64,000 nt of DNA from Collybiopsis luxurians FD-317 M1 (GCA_000827265.1 KN834805.1:127595-191594); one strand, 5' to 3'; shown: positions 12,379 to 24,878, counted from the stretch's first letter. Numbers and translations are program-made. The notes: generated by a model from the letters alone, not told the origin.

Positions 12379-14237
12379 ATGAAGTATTTCTCGACTCGAG
12401 GAGGATCTGAAGAACTCTCCTTCGAGGATGTCGGTTTTCTCACCCTTGCACCCAGATTCAATCTTTAACTGTGTTTACAGACCGTCCTTACTGGCCTTGC
12501 TCCCGACGGCGGCCTTTACATTCCTACCTCCATTCCGAAACTACCTGAAAACTGGAAGAACGATTGGAAGGATTACTCTTTCGTAGATCTTTCCGTCGCT
12601 GTACTATCACTTTACATCTCCCGAGATGAGCTCTCAGAATCAGAACTGCGCAGTCTAGTCGAAAGATCGTACGCGAGCTTTCGCCATCCGGAGGTTACGC
12701 CGTTGAAAAAGCTCGGAGATAAGAAATACGTGTTGGAGCTTTGGCATGGGCCTACGTGGGCATTTAAAGATGTGGCTTTGCAGCTATTGGGTAACCTTTT
12801 CGAGTTTTTCTTGAAAAGGAGGAATGAGAGGAATCCGGACAAGAAAGAAAAATTGACTGTTGTAGGAGCCACTAGTGGGGATACTGGGAGGTACGAATCT
12901 TCTCCTTAGATGGGATATTTTTATAATTCCTTGATATCACCCTAGCGCTGCGATTTACGGTCTTCGAAATAAAGCGAACATCTCCATCTTCATTCTCCAC
13001 CCAAAAGGTCGCGTATCTCCCATTCAAGAGGCGCAAATGACCACTGTCACGGACGCGAACGTGCATAATCTGGCAGTCAAAGGAACGTTTGATGATTGTC
13101 AGGTAAGCATATTTCCTGTCGCTTGTCATTATCGCGCTGATCTCCCACTCGCAGGACATAGTCAAAGCCCTATTTGCAGATACCGAATTCAACGCAAAAC
13201 ACCGACTCGGGGCTGTAAATTCAATCAACTGGGCTCGTATTCTCGCTCAAACTGTATACTACTTCCTCGCTTACTTCAGTCTGCGTCATTATGTCGGTGA
13301 AGACCAAGACCTGGAGGTGCAGTTTGTCGTCCCCACGGGTAATTTTGGCGATATCCTTGCCGGCTATTATGCCAAAAAGATGGGTTTACCGATGGCTGGT
13401 AAACTGGGCGTCGCGACCAACGCCAACGACATTCTCGCTCGATTCTGGAAGACGGGTCGATATGAAAAAGCAGACTCTTCTGCGTCGAATGCTGCCGCAC
13501 CTCTTGCTATGGAACCAGCAGCTGGTTCGTCCGACGGTAAACAAGCGACGCAGGATGCCGGTGGAGTCAAAGAGACTCTAAGTCCAGCAATGGATATCCT
13601 GGTTTCTAGCAACTTTGAGAGGTTGCTGTGGTATCTAGCGTTTGAAAACGTCCCAGAAGGTGAAACAGATCGTCGAGGTAAAGCTGGGAAGACCGTAGCT
13701 GAATGGATGGGTAAGATGAAGAGCGATGGGAGAGTAGAAGTTCCTGTCGCTGTACTGGAAAGTGCTCGGCGGGACTTTTGTGCGGAGAGGGTTAGCGATG
13801 AACAGGTTAGTTTTTTCGAGTTTTTCAATTTCACGACTGCTTCTGACACGGGCCGGAAAGACTCTCGAAACCATTCGATCACATTTCCTTGGCGAGCCTT
13901 CTTACATTGTTGATCCCCACACCGCGGTTGGTCTGAATGCTGCAATGCGGATGGCGCAGCACAAGTACGTATTCCTCTTTATTTGATTGTTCCCAACCAG
14001 CCTCAACAGTTATCTTGCAGCCCGGCATCCATGAAGCAAATCATCCTCTCTACCGCTCATCCTGCCAAATTCTCCGAAGCCGTCTCGGCTGCACTCAAAA
14101 ACTCTCCAGAATTCGATTTTGATACGCAGGTCATGCCGGAGGAGTTCAATGGGCTTTTACAAAAAGAAAAACGCGTAATCGATGTTCAGGGTCCCGAGGT
14201 TGAGCTCGTCAAACGTGTCATAGAAGAAAGAGTTTAA
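12379..14237 (+). CDS. THR4: Threonine synthase
   Basis: Converts O-phosphohomoserine to threonine with pyridoxal phosphate, the last step of threonine synthesis, in the cytosol. Six exons (12379-12429, 12481-12890, 12946-13102, 13155-13805, 13861-13964, 14021-14237) sum to 530 codons, giving 529 residues, close to the fungal enzyme length. The N-terminus MKYFSTRGG fits the family. LELWHGPTWAFKD carries the pyridoxal phosphate lysine near residue 113. VGATSGDTGSAAIYGL is the phosphate-binding loop, and FVVPTGNFGDILAGYYAKKMG and IVDPHTAVGL are further family signatures. A Ser/Ala-rich insertion (SSASNAAAPLAMEPAAG) lies in the middle, at a typical variable loop. The start is the first ATG and directly begins the conserved sequence. 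No lesions are seen. Confidence 0.96.
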
Positions 14238-14387
14238 TACATACTATTATGTAGATGCCACGACGCAGATACAACAAAAAAGTTTTGGATAGCTAAAATA
14301 ATGCTGCCGTCTATGTAGATCTACCCCTAGCTCGCAAAAATAAATAGGCGGTAATGTACAACCTTTAATTAATCAAAATCGAACCCT

Positions 14388-17300
14388 TCAAAGCCCATGT
14401 CTAACCCAATATTTGACCCAAAGCTCAGCGTCAGGACGACCCAGATGATCCAAATTCTTCATTCGCTCGCTGAAGCGTTGGACGTTCTCTGTTTCGAGCA
14501 CAGTTCCTCCTAATGCTTCCACATTTCGGTTCTCGCCTTCGCTACGTTGGCCCATCGCACGAAGGAATTCAATGATTTTCATAGCAGGCTGCAAGGTGGA
14601 TCAATAACTTGAACTCTACATAGTACCGATGAACGCTCACAATCTCATTGACCACTTTATCTGCCGATGCACTAGCCGCGTGTTTCTGCAAGGTTGAAAC
14701 CCAGGTTTGGAAGGGAACCAGCTGTAATGACTCGGATGACAGCTGCTTATACGAGATCAGAGACTGTCGTATTGCTTCCATTACACTCGTCCAGGAAACA
14801 GGATGAGGATGTACGAGATTGATAGCCAGAGGAGCGTAGTCTTTCGCGAAAGCAACGTCCAGAATGGCTTCCGCAATGGCGTCCATTGGCGCCCAAGAGA
14901 CGGGCTAAGAGAGAATTCACAAATTGTCAGTGCGAGAACGTGATTTCAAAAGACATTATACCCACTCCCTCTGCATCGGGTAGCACCCCTAGAGCCAAAC
15001 TCGACTTGATCATCATCGGAAGCCAGTCGCTCATAGCCCAAGCGCCGGTCGGACTCGAGCCTGTAATCTGGCCGATACGGAAGGATGACACATGCAATCC
15101 ACTCTTTGCTAGAATCTACGTGCACAAGGAGTCAGCAAAGCTCTAAGAAACGTGAAAGAGCACGAACCCGCTCTGATACGTATTTACTCTCTCCATAACC
15201 GGATCCAACTGCATACTGGGGATCCAAGACGACTCTCTCTGGGTAGGGTCCCAAGGAGTTTGAATTCCACGACTGCGCAGAGCCGATGGACGAAGTAAAC
15301 AGAAAACGTAGCGTCGATGAATGTCGGGAAGAACGAGCCAAATCGATGAGATTCCGAGTGCCGCGAACGTGAGGTTCGAAAGAAGACAGGGACAGATTGA
15401 AGTCCAGACGCCATGCATTATGTATGACTACCGTCAAAGTATTTCGGAGCTGGAAGAAGTAAGCGACTCGTGAATTGTGAAGGAAGTGAATCACCCCATA
15501 CTTTATTGAAAACATCGCCTGCTAAGCCTAACCTTGATTGCGAGCTTTCACCTTCGAGATGGATGAGTCTATCGGATTTTAGAAGGTTGATATCGAGTCC
15601 TTTATCCTCAAATCGTTCCAGATGTCGCTGTTGGATAGAAATCCGGGAAGAAGACCGATTCAAGGTGTAAACAAGACCGACGGAGTCATTTTCGAGGAGT
15701 GAGGCAAGTATTTGGGCGCCTAGGTTTCCGGTTGATCCTGTGAGGAGGACCACAGTTTTTGACGCGATTTTGGTACAGGAGGTAATCGGAGCATCCAACC
15801 CTTGAGAGTATAACGAAATCATGTCTTCCATTGCCGTCTCATGGCTCTTGTCAGCGGAACCATTCTCAGTTGGGTGCTGAACCAGCCTGACAATGAAGTC
15901 GGCAAGTTTGGTGATAGTGGGATGATTGTATACCACATTCTGCGAGATAAGACGTGAAGCAGCAGGTTGGCCGCCTTCCCGCAGTGCATTCATCATACGT
16001 CGTCGAAGTATAGTTGCGCATAAACTAGGTGCAACTTTAACCCGGGATCCTGATCGAGATACACACGAACTCACCTATCAAATCCATGTTCAAAGATATC
16101 TTCGGAAAAGCCTACGGAATTGTGGCAGAGATCCTCAATCTGAATCTTGAGCCAGCGCTGCACCGCATTAGATTCCCAATCTGAAGGCGGCTCTATAGTA
16201 TCAACAAGAGTTGATTCGACAGCGTCATATCTATAGACAGTCAGAAATTAAAACAGATATGGAATAAAATCGGCATACATCTGATTGATTTCCTCCTGAT
16301 ATTGTTCATATGCCGCCTTGCGCAGAACTGTGCCTTTACCGGCTCGGGGAAGGGGCTTGGAAGGCGAAGCTGCAAGGATCATTTCCTTGTAGACTTTACT
16401 GAAAGTAGGCATCAACTTGTTTGCCTCTTCAATCACTGGCCTAAAAACAGACGCATTTTGAGCAACAAACTAGGTTGACCTTGTACTAGGCGGCATACCA
16501 TATCTTGTTGCGGAAAGCTGCCACTTGTGATTCGTCCTTGACGTCAATCTGATGTTCGGCTGAAGGTTCGAGCAGAACTCCCGGCTGGTCGCGCTGTCGG
16601 CCGAACATAACGGCCCCGATGATACTGTAACGCATAAGCTCGAGCCTTCACTTGGATCAGTAGACTCACCAGGGGCTCTTGCTGACGAATTCTTCGAAGG
16701 GTCCGGGGACGGTTTTTTCGCCAGAGGAATGAATCAAGACATCGTCTACTCGTCCAACTCTGGAACGTCATTTAGTTACAAATACCTCGCAAGGAAGATC
16801 TTAGATTCTCACATTGACCATAAATTTGGTTTCGACGGGTGAGAAATCCAGAGGTCGGCTGTTGCATACCCCCGGGTATCGGAGAGATTTTCTACCGATA
16901 CGCAATAACTTTCCGTATTCTAAGATCAAGATTGTCGTGAGATGAAGTCGGAAAAGTATTTCGAGTCAGTACGCACTAAACATTGGAGCTCAAAAGTTCC
17001 ATCTCCCTGAGGCATCCACCTGACACTGGAGCCATCTGGGAATCTATGCCATGACCAATCTTCGCAACTATCGTGTATGTCCCAAACCTCGATAGATCCG
17101 AATTCAGTTCCTCCGTAGAGGGAACGCAGCTTGACACCGCACGAAACGAGATAGTCACCCGTCGCAGGGGCTAAAGGCCCTCCACCCGTCATCTAGCATG
17201 CATATCAGCTCTGTGTTTCGCCAAAGACGAGCCGTTGAACTCACCACTACCCTCATTGATCGTAGCGTATCCACGCTCAAAGCTGATTGCGACCAGATCT

Positions 17301-18293
17301 GAAGCATAGCTGGTATAGCGATACATGAATCTGCATGCGTCCGCCGAAAATGATCGATAATATTATCTGGTGTTGGAGTGAGTGGCAATGCTTCTGGTCT
17401 AGTAACACAAGGAGGATAAACGGCCACTGTGATTCCAAGATACACAGGAAAGATGAGCTGAGCGGTGAAGCCCATGACATGGAAAGTGGGAAGTGACATA
17501 GTCCCTAGGCGTAGATTATGGGTCCGGAACTGACGCCCAGACGCTATGGATAGGAGGTCAGAACAGACGCAGTAGGTCAGTTGATACAAGCTTACGACTC
17601 AAAGCCCAGCTTTTGAGAAGAGCCTCGTATGTAATCGGAATAGGTTTAGGAAAGCCAGTACTTCCCGACGAATGCAAGATTACCGCAGTATCACCCGAAT
17701 GAGGATAGCTTGAAGGGAAGGGATAGGGCTCGAAAGGGTCTTCCGATGTCTCTGCTCCAAACTTTGGATACAGATCCTTCAGCGTAGGGGCCTCTTCGAT
17801 GACGGCTTTGTAGTCGGAAGACGCCAATTCTGTCTGTACATTCCGGATCAGCTCCTGCAATGTCGATTGTGTAGCGAGGAGACGACGGCAGCCGGTTTTC
17901 TTGAGCAGGTTCACCACCGCCGCAACCGTGTTACGGGGAGAAATCGGTAAAGGCTATATGATGAGTTATGTTAGCGATCTTTATCAGAGTCTGAGTGCGT
18001 GTACTTACAATAAAGCCCGCCTCCATTAATCCCGCCACCAGTGCTGTATACGCAAAAGTATCCAATAAGGCTGCAATAGCAACCACTTGGCCATCCAGTC
18101 CAGCACGATGGGGTCGAAGGATATGAGCAGCACGATGAGAGGCTCTGACGAATTCGAGATACTTCATCTCCAGAAGCAAATCAGGATTTTCATCCTCCGC
18201 ATAAACATAAATTGCTTGCTCCGCGTTGTGTTCGTAGTGGAATCGTAGAAGCTGTGGAAGAGTTGTAAGCTGAGTCAAAGGTGGCGTATTCAT
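14388..18293 (-). CDS. NRPS-like enzyme: adenylation, carrier and thioester reductase domains
   Basis: A carboxylic acid reductase-type architecture: the acid is adenylated, loaded on a phosphopantetheine carrier, then released as aldehyde by an NAD(P)H reductase. Fourteen exons sum to 1073 codons, giving 1072 residues. The start MNTPPLTQLTTLPQLLRFHY is the ATG at 18293. Adenylation motifs are ILHSSGSTGFPKPIPI (A3), LYGGTEFGS (A5) and GRVDDVLIHSSGEKT. The carrier serine lies in EHGFDSLCATIL near residue 600, split by an intron. The reductase has TGSTGNLGAQIL for nucleotide binding and YGESKYVSE with the Tyr-x3-Lys pair. There is no condensation domain. Exon boundaries include 18009, 17596-17953, 17245-17543, 16977-17192, 15502-16024, 15168-15449, 14641-14904 and 14388-14588. 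Alpha-aminoadipate reductase was considered, but that enzyme is longer and has extra N-terminal sequence. The substrate may be an aryl, terpenoid or fatty acid and is not determinable here. Cytosolic. Confidence 0.9.
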
Positions 18294-19358
18294 GGCAAAA
18301 AAATTAGGATGCCATCTGGGAACAAGCTCCACTTATATGGTTTCCGACGGCGAGGATACAGAGCGACGAGACATAACCTTCATCGTATCATCTGTCCGTG
18401 GCCTCCGGTAAAGTGGCAATTTCTTATACATAGAACAGGCCGGTTTTGGAAAGAGTGGGGAGTAGTATATGAACGTTGAAATACATTGCATCTTCCCTGA
18501 ACGGACACACGCGATCCACCAATCCTCCAGGATTGATTCCGTTGAAGGTCGGGGAATACACGGGGAATACACTACGGCCAGGGCAACATACCAGCTGCCA
18601 AGCCTAACTTGCCCAATGTGGTTTACTACTGAGATAAAAGAGGTACTAAGGACGTCTTGAATTTTGGACGACTGTGAGTGAAGGAGACAAAAACTTACCG
18701 ATCGAAAAGTCTCCACAAAGTCGTTAGAAGTGATCATGAGCAACGATGTATGACGATACAGAGATGACAATGTTCTACGACCCGTCGGCCCCCACACTGG
18801 TCTGTCACTTTTCTGATCGTTATGCAGAGCGAGAGAAATTGAGTTTTAGAGAGCTTCGAATAGTGAATCCTCGAACAGGGAAGGCTCGAAGAAAGCATCA
18901 CCGCCGGTCAGGCCTATCGGGTCCAGAAGGGTAACAGTATGAGAATCTGACACGGTGGCAGGAAATGTAGCAACGATTCCCGTATGATTCTGACCGCGCT
19001 GTCGCCAGTGCGCTGTCGTGGACAACATAATCGTCGGGTGCACGAATGAATTGCGGTAAGCATCAAGCTGCCGCACTTTCGAAGGGTCGAGCATAATATT
19101 AATCAGGAAACCCCCAAGTATAAATAACCAGACGTCCCAGCCATCGACAAGGCATACTGGGTGCATGGGATACGGTAGAAGGGAAGAACATGTATGGGCG
19201 GGACATGGATGAGCGGAAAAACATTGGCCAATTTTGGTTCGCGAGCGCTCTAGCCTCAGCGTGGGTAAATTGCCATTTAGCTATTTAGACGCCAGCCCGC
19301 AGTTTACATCCTCTCCTCATTCTTTGCACCCACCTCATCCCTCAACGTTTGGGCGGTC
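18294..19358. promoter_or_regulatory. Divergent intergenic region between reductase and desaturase
   Basis: About 1.07 kb separates two divergently transcribed genes and probably holds both promoters. A TATAAAT-like sequence occurs near 19118, upstream of the desaturase start. Open frames here (for example 18333-18797 on the minus strand) show no family signal. Shared regulation of the two genes is possible but not shown by the sequence. Confidence 0.4.
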
Positions 19359-20867
19359 ATGTCGAAACACGAGGCTCATAAAGCAGGTTTGCTCGATGTA
19401 GGTCTTGGTCTTCAATCTAGGCTGATGCTGTGGACGTAGACTTCAGTCTGTATGGTGGGGCGGAGACACTTTGGGAAGGCAAACGTACTCCACGTCGAAC
19501 GACAGTCACTACTCCAACTGCTCAAGATGACGGAAAGTCTCATCCTGGGCCCCCTCAAGATCCAAATGACTTCTTGTGGTTAATGACAGAAGAACCTCAT
19601 CGTTCGCGGAGGACTGCAATTATGAAAGCGCATCCAGAGGCAGGTTCATACTGAATAACATTGACATATCATATAATAAATTGGATTTTAGGTTACCAAA
19701 CTAATGGGGTATGAACCACTGACAAAATATATCGTCGTTGGTGTCGTTTCGCTGCAATTGATAACCGCAATTCTACTTCGCCATACCCCGATCTTTTCAA
19801 TGTGGTTCATCTTCTGTGCCTATGCCATTGGCGGGACAGCTAACCACAATTTATTCCTTGCCATCCATGAAATCACACACAACCTTGCATTCCCCGGTGT
19901 TTGGCCTAACAAAGCTCTCGCAGTCTTTGCGAATATACCAATAGGCATTCCTTATTCCGCCATGTTCAAGGTAGTCCCAAATTTCGTCTCGTATCATTTC
20001 GCGTACCTTACGATTCCCGTAGAGATATCACATTGAGCATCACAAATTTTTGGGCCAGGATGGTATTGATACCGACTTGCCTACCCGAATAGAACTCTTG
20101 CTGTTGAATAACGTGCTTGGCAAGGTTTTCTTCGCGTCAGTTATCCGCTTTGGCCGTATGTTCTACACTAACTGTTCTGTTAGCACTTTCCAAATCTTTT
20201 TCTACGCGTTACGACCGGGATTCGTTCGATCCCAGAGATTGACAATGTGGCATCTGTCAAATTTCGTAGTCCAGCTCACTATTGACTACTTACTAGTAAA
20301 AATGTACGGCTTGAAGCCACTGATCTATCTTCTCGCCAGCAGTTTCTTTGCTGGTAGTCTGCATCCATGTGCAGGCCATTTTATTGCAGAACATTATCTC
20401 TGGGACGGTTTGGAGCAGGAGACATTCAGCTATTATGGTCCCTTGAACTTGTTGGCTTATAATGTACGTTTTCGATTGCTGTTATGTACTCTCGTCACCC
20501 TCCTCTGCCGTCCATCCAGGAGGGCTCATTCACTGCCCTTCTATTAATTGGCCAACAATCAAACGATAGGCGACTGATTGAAATTTGACAGGTTGGATAT
20601 CACAACGAGCATCACGACTTCCCTTCAGTAGCCTGGACGCGATTACCAGCTCTTCGGGCTCTGGCCCCCGAATATTACGATACTCTCCCTTCTCATCCTT
20701 CTTGGCCAATGGTTATAGTCAATTTCATACGAGATCAAGAGGTTGGAATTTTCGCAAGGGCTAAGCGACTTGCCAAAGAATCAGCATCGGCATCGGCGTC
20801 GGCCAATCAACATCCACTGAAAGTTGTTGAATGCGAATCCGGAGCTACTTCAGACAAGAGCGAGTAG
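19359..20867 (+). CDS. Sphingolipid delta-4 desaturase (dihydroceramide desaturase)
   Basis: Inserts the 4,5-trans double bond into dihydroceramide in the endoplasmic reticulum. Six exons (19359-19386, 19440-19639, 19692-19970, 20023-20135, 20184-20463, 20592-20867) give 391 residues. The N-terminal motif [18 protein letters not shown] is characteristic of delta-4 desaturases. Iron-binding histidine boxes are HEITH (near 135), HIEHH (near 172) and HNEHH (near 304). Hydrophobic segments such as [17 protein letters not shown] and [12 protein letters not shown] give a multi-pass membrane protein. Exon 1 encodes only nine full codons from the sole available ATG. Intron 2 needs a GC donor (GAG then GCAGGT at 19640). 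Intron 4 (20136-20183) is 48 nt without a stop, so an unspliced frame stays open, but the family sequence [14 protein letters not shown] shows it is removed. A low-complexity Ser/Ala tail ends the protein. Confidence 0.92.
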
Positions 20868-21561
20868 AATGTGGACGAGTGGACATCTACCTGCGTATGT
20901 ACTGTATAGACGTTCGTACTTTTGCGAAAAGCCTTGTGGTCGGTATCAGTAATGTGCATAGTGAGATATCAACTCCGAGTCGGGCCGGTCCCGCGTCTGT
21001 ACGTTATTTACTCGAAGCGGCAAGCCTTTTTTTATTGACTCCAGAACGACTCTGAGCGCCGAAACGTGGAAGAGTCTCCCTAGAAGAGGAAATCTGTCTT
21101 TCGAACTTAGCAGTAGCTCTTTTTCCAAAGTGTGAGGTAAGCAGTTCTTTGACCGGAGCCGCTATCTCTTCCCTAGGTCTTCTGATATTGAAATAATAGA
21201 CGCTTTGACCGCAACGTCTATAACAACTAATCTCCGTTTGCAACAGTAGCTCTCGGTTCTCGTTATCGTTTAATATTCAGGGACCATCATCAACACATGC
21301 AGAATCATAATTGAAATTGCACTCTTTTCACTATTAGATACCAGCCATAAGAGGCTCTTTGCGATGATAATCGGAGATTGAAGGAAGCCATCGTACAATA
21401 GTCCTTATTTCTCACGAAGAAAACTTTGTTTTCGTCCTTATCGGCATTGGTCAGTGGCTTCGGGGACGGTAAAACGTCCACTATTTATCCAGAGATCTTA
21501 CGAGGTGGCGCATCTTTCTCACCTCAACCTCTTGTGTCACCTCTGCTAGCACCCAGCGAGC
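20868..21561. other. Intergenic region, no gene seen
   Basis: Short open frames on both strands lack family signals or splice coherence. I see no repeat or transposon end. Confidence 0.5.
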
Positions 21562-22754
21562 ATGTCGGCGAAAAAACTTATCCTAGTCATCGGTGCTACT
21601 GGAGTTCAAGGGATGCCAGTCGTTTCTGCTTTACTAGCACCACAGGATGATGGGACGCCGTCTCCATATTCGGTGAGGGCACTGACACGTAATCCTCAAA
21701 GTGAACAGGCGCAGGCTCTCGCCGCCATGGGGGCCGAACTGTTTGAAGGTGACGGCGTATCAATCCTTACTGGAATTATTCTTACATCGTTTGCTCAGGT
21801 CAATATGACAATTCACGCGATGTCGCCTTGGCTCTTGAAGGATGTTACGGAGCTTTCGTTAATACAGATACGTTTACTTCCGGTGAAGATGGAGAGATTT
21901 ATGCTGGTATCAAGATATTTGAGCAAGCACATCGTGCTCCGCAATTGAGGCATTATGTATGGAGTGGCCTTGATTATGGTACCAAGGTGAGGAGCATCTT
22001 TCGGTTCCTTTCTGTTATGGATTCTAAAGCGTTCAAGCTGGGGAACTACGTTCCAAAATACAAAGCTATTCACCTGGATGGCAAGGGTACCGTCACCGAG
22101 TTTCTGAAAATCCAGCCTTCAAGCCCCAGCGGAGACTCATTAACATGGTCTATTGTTACCACTGGTCCATACTTGGAGAACCTTCACGGCGTACGTTCCT
22201 CTCTACTTATTCTTCATTTCGAATTCATTACATTATTCCTTCAGACACTTCTTGGGCCACTCCCAGAACGCGAAAATGGCGCTGTAGTCTTCGGAATCCC
22301 AGTTGGGGATGGTCACATCCCCGCAAACAGCGTCGAAGACATTGGTTGGTGGGCCCGATACACTTTCGACCATCGTTCGGAAACATCTGGCAAAGAGCTC
22401 AAGGTCGCTACGGAATGGATGACCCTCGACGAATTGACTGAAACTTTTACACGAGTAACGGGAATTCCAGTCGTCCGCAAACGATACACCGTCGAAGAAT
22501 ACCTCAAATTCTACCCGGATCTTTACAAAATGCCTGCTGTTAGAGGAAAACAGGACGCGCAAACTATTGGTGATGTATTTCGTGGAATGTGGAGCTGTTG
22601 GGGCGATGATCTTTTTGTCCGGGATATGGAGTGGATTAGGAAAACTCATCCAACTGGATACACGCTGGAAAGTTGGATACGGAAGAAAAATTATCAGGGG
22701 GAGGTCAACCCACTGTGGATGATCCACGCTGATAGGTCGTCGGCTAATATTTAA
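21562..22754 (+). CDS. NmrA-like NAD(P)-binding protein, copy A
   Basis: Exons 21562-21748, 21799-21986, 22038-22190 and 22245-22754 give 345 residues. The Rossmann dinucleotide-binding loop is LILVIGATGVQGMPVVSALL. Family sequence continues with PSPYSVRALTRNP, GCYGAFVNTDTF, GIKIFEQAHRA and HYVWSGLDYG. The C-terminal half carries GDGHIPANSVEDIGWWARY and ETFTRVTGIPVVRKR. The Tyr-x3-Lys pair of short-chain dehydrogenases is not evident, which agrees with NmrA/HSCARG relatives that sense NAD(P) or bind partners more often than catalyse. Five related genes or pseudogenes plus this one share the same three intron positions. Some fungal NmrA-like proteins are isoflavone-reductase-like enzymes, so an oxidoreductase role is not excluded. 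Start is the first ATG, immediately before the Rossmann strand. Confidence 0.9.
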
Positions 22755-22930
22755 GTAGAATATGCGACAATTACCGACTGACAACCGCCGCCCCGTACTG
22801 GTCCGTCTCTATTCTGTTCTGTATATACCTTGCTCTCAGATATCAATGTCAAATTTCCACAATCCTTCAAGTTATAACCAAGAATGTACAATTACTTACA
22901 GGCAAGTACTTCGGCGCGACTCGGACGCGC

Positions 22931-23101
22931 GTGCCTAATCACGATCACAGCTTGATCAGCGGTCACTTGATGCTTAGCGCGCTTCTCACGTGCGTGACTT
23001 TGCTGCAGCGACAACACTCTCTATGCCTTCTTCAGCTCACGAATCACGTCATTGGGGTAGGTGGAAGTTGGCCAGAGTCCTGGCGATTAACCCTCCGGTA
23101 A
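22931..23101 (+). repeat. Dispersed direct repeat R, copy R1
   Basis: Shared core runs from CTAATCACG through GCTTAGCGCGCTTCTC, CTCTCTATGC, CAGCTCACGAATC, GGTAGGTGGAAGTTGG and CAGAGTCCTGGCGATT to CCTCCGG. Copy R2 repeats these blocks in the same order. R1 lies 3' of the ATPase-nuclease gene. Confidence 0.75.
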
Positions 23102-23325
23102 AATATCTGACTCCCCTGTCGAACGAGGAACCTTTTGGAAATTCTTTTTGATGGATTTAACCGTCGCGTTTGCTCGACAGTACCAGGAGAATGAGAACTT
23201 CTTATCACAATGGGTAGATTTCAGTATGAATATATGGACGCAGTCAAATAGTACACCTAAGAATCATTGATATAATGTACAATCGGTCGAAATGAAATGA
23301 TCGCAAATACAACACAGAAAACGTC

Positions 23326-24878
23326 TCAATCTCCCATGTTATAGTCACTGTCGTCATCCTCTTCATCGGATTGTTCTTCGTCACGGTCAGGCATCCCAGA
23401 CTCAGAAGACAAGTGCTTGGCAGCTTGTGCGTCTGGAAGAGATCATAGTAAGTTAACTGGCTGCCGCAAGAACATACCAAGTTGTGCGGCATCCAGTTCA
23501 AGAACAAAGAACTGCCAGCCTGCGCGAAAAACTGGAAGCACAGGATACTTGAATACATTGCCAATGGGTATGACAAAAATAAAGTATTTTTGTGTCACAC
23601 CAGCGGCGTTGAAACGCGCGTTCAAGTCACGGAAGCCTTTGAGAGAAAATTTATGTTTGAAACAGATGGTGTCTTGGAATGCAATGCCAATCCCATCCTG
23701 GTAACAGAAGGCATCATAGGTTGGATTATTACCCTGGAGTGGAACATAAAATTTGGACCTGTTCGTGGTAGTGTTTGCTTTATTCATGTTGGAGAAGAGT
23801 TCAATTTGGTGTGGCCTAAGTGTGAAGGGTATTGTGGTACTACCGTCTTCCGGTTGTAGGATAGCATCATATCCTTGGGATAGAATTTCATCGGCCATTA
23901 CCTCGAAGAGGTAGCCACGAGAAGCACTCAACCGACCGGTAGAATGAAATAGACGATACATCTCCCGTCTTTCCCGCAGCTCGTGAACCGTGATCGCCGC
24001 GATAAACATCCGCAAGATGGTACGTGAGCGTAGACGATGGATAGGTACATTGGGTCTCGAGGGCAAAAAATAAGTCTCGATGTAGTTGTGGCTGGGACTC
24101 CGGATATCCTTCCACTCTAGCTCGGTGATGTCCTTTCTCACTTCGTCGTGATGTTCCTCTAGTGTTTGGTGATCAGAAATCATGCTATTGCCAAGTCGAA
24201 AATCTGGGCCGTAATGTCTCCAAGCGGCTTTCAGTTCAGCCTCGAGCAGCTTCACATCTTCTTCTCCAAAGCGTAAGTTCCACCTGCTTGAATGTCAGAT
24301 AAGAGTGATATACCTACAAAGTGAAAACCCACACAATAAAGGCTTCATGGTGAGAAGGGGATTTCGGAATGAACGTGGCTGCATGCCGTTGTTTTTGGTA
24401 TTTGTTGATGATACCATCCTTAGGGGATGATACCAAGACGGTATAAACCTTCACTTTGGCATCCGAAAATGTGTTGACTGCGTTTGGGTTGTCCACATCA
24501 ACAAGGGCGGGAATACCATTGAAGAGAGGGTCCAGGAATACTGAAGTGCCATTTCCAATAGATGTATAAACGCCATCTGATGTGAAAATATGGCACTGTT
24601 CATAGAAATAAACCGCCGATAGACCCTGAGAAAGCATTTGCAGAAGCAGATAGGGCAAAAAAGTGCTCTTGCCTGAAGGAACCATTTCTCTATTGAAAAG
24701 GAGAAGGAAGAAATAACGTACCGATACCTGGAGTACCAATAATCATACACCCAGGAGACCCCTTCTGCATGTCATTGCAGATTTTTGTGACCAAGTTCGG
24801 GTAATCGTCCAATACCAAAATACGATTCATTCCTCGTCCCAAGAGACTTTCAGGGACCCGGAGGATTTTGCCATCCAT
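23326..24878 (-). CDS. Crinkler/RHS-type P-loop ATPase-nuclease protein
   Basis: Four exons (24722-24878, 24333-24672, 23478-24283, 23326-23432) give 469 residues. The Walker A loop GTPGIGKS (residues 48-55) is built across intron 1, in the setting MIIGTPGIGKSTFLPYLLLQ, typical of the retrotransposon-hot-spot/Crinkler ATPase family. The second half reads SRGYLFEVMADEIL, then YDAFCYQDGIGIAFQDTICF (Asp near 356, Gln near 369) and KYFIFVIP. This matches the restriction-endonuclease-like domain that accompanies these ATPases, with Gln where many nucleases have Glu. The tail is acidic (DEEQSDEEDDDSDY). These proteins are known from oomycetes, fungi and trypanosomes and are thought to derive from transposon-linked nucleases; several act as nuclear effectors. 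No LFLAK-type header or signal peptide is present: the ATPase starts almost at once. Whether it is an effector, a defence protein or a relic is open. Confidence 0.75.

Noticed and set aside
14388..18293. Alpha-aminoadipate reductase of lysine synthesis
   Set aside because: Similar domain order, but the enzyme here is shorter at 1072 residues and lacks the extra N-terminal part.
18333..18797. 154-residue minus-strand frame between the reductase and the desaturase
   Set aside because: No family motif, no splice coherence, lies in a divergent promoter region and starts on an unlikely codon.
5859..20867. A secondary-metabolite cluster of regulators, NRPS-like enzyme and desaturase
   Set aside because: Threonine synthase sits in the middle, no tailoring enzymes or transporters are present, and the desaturase is a primary sphingolipid enzyme.
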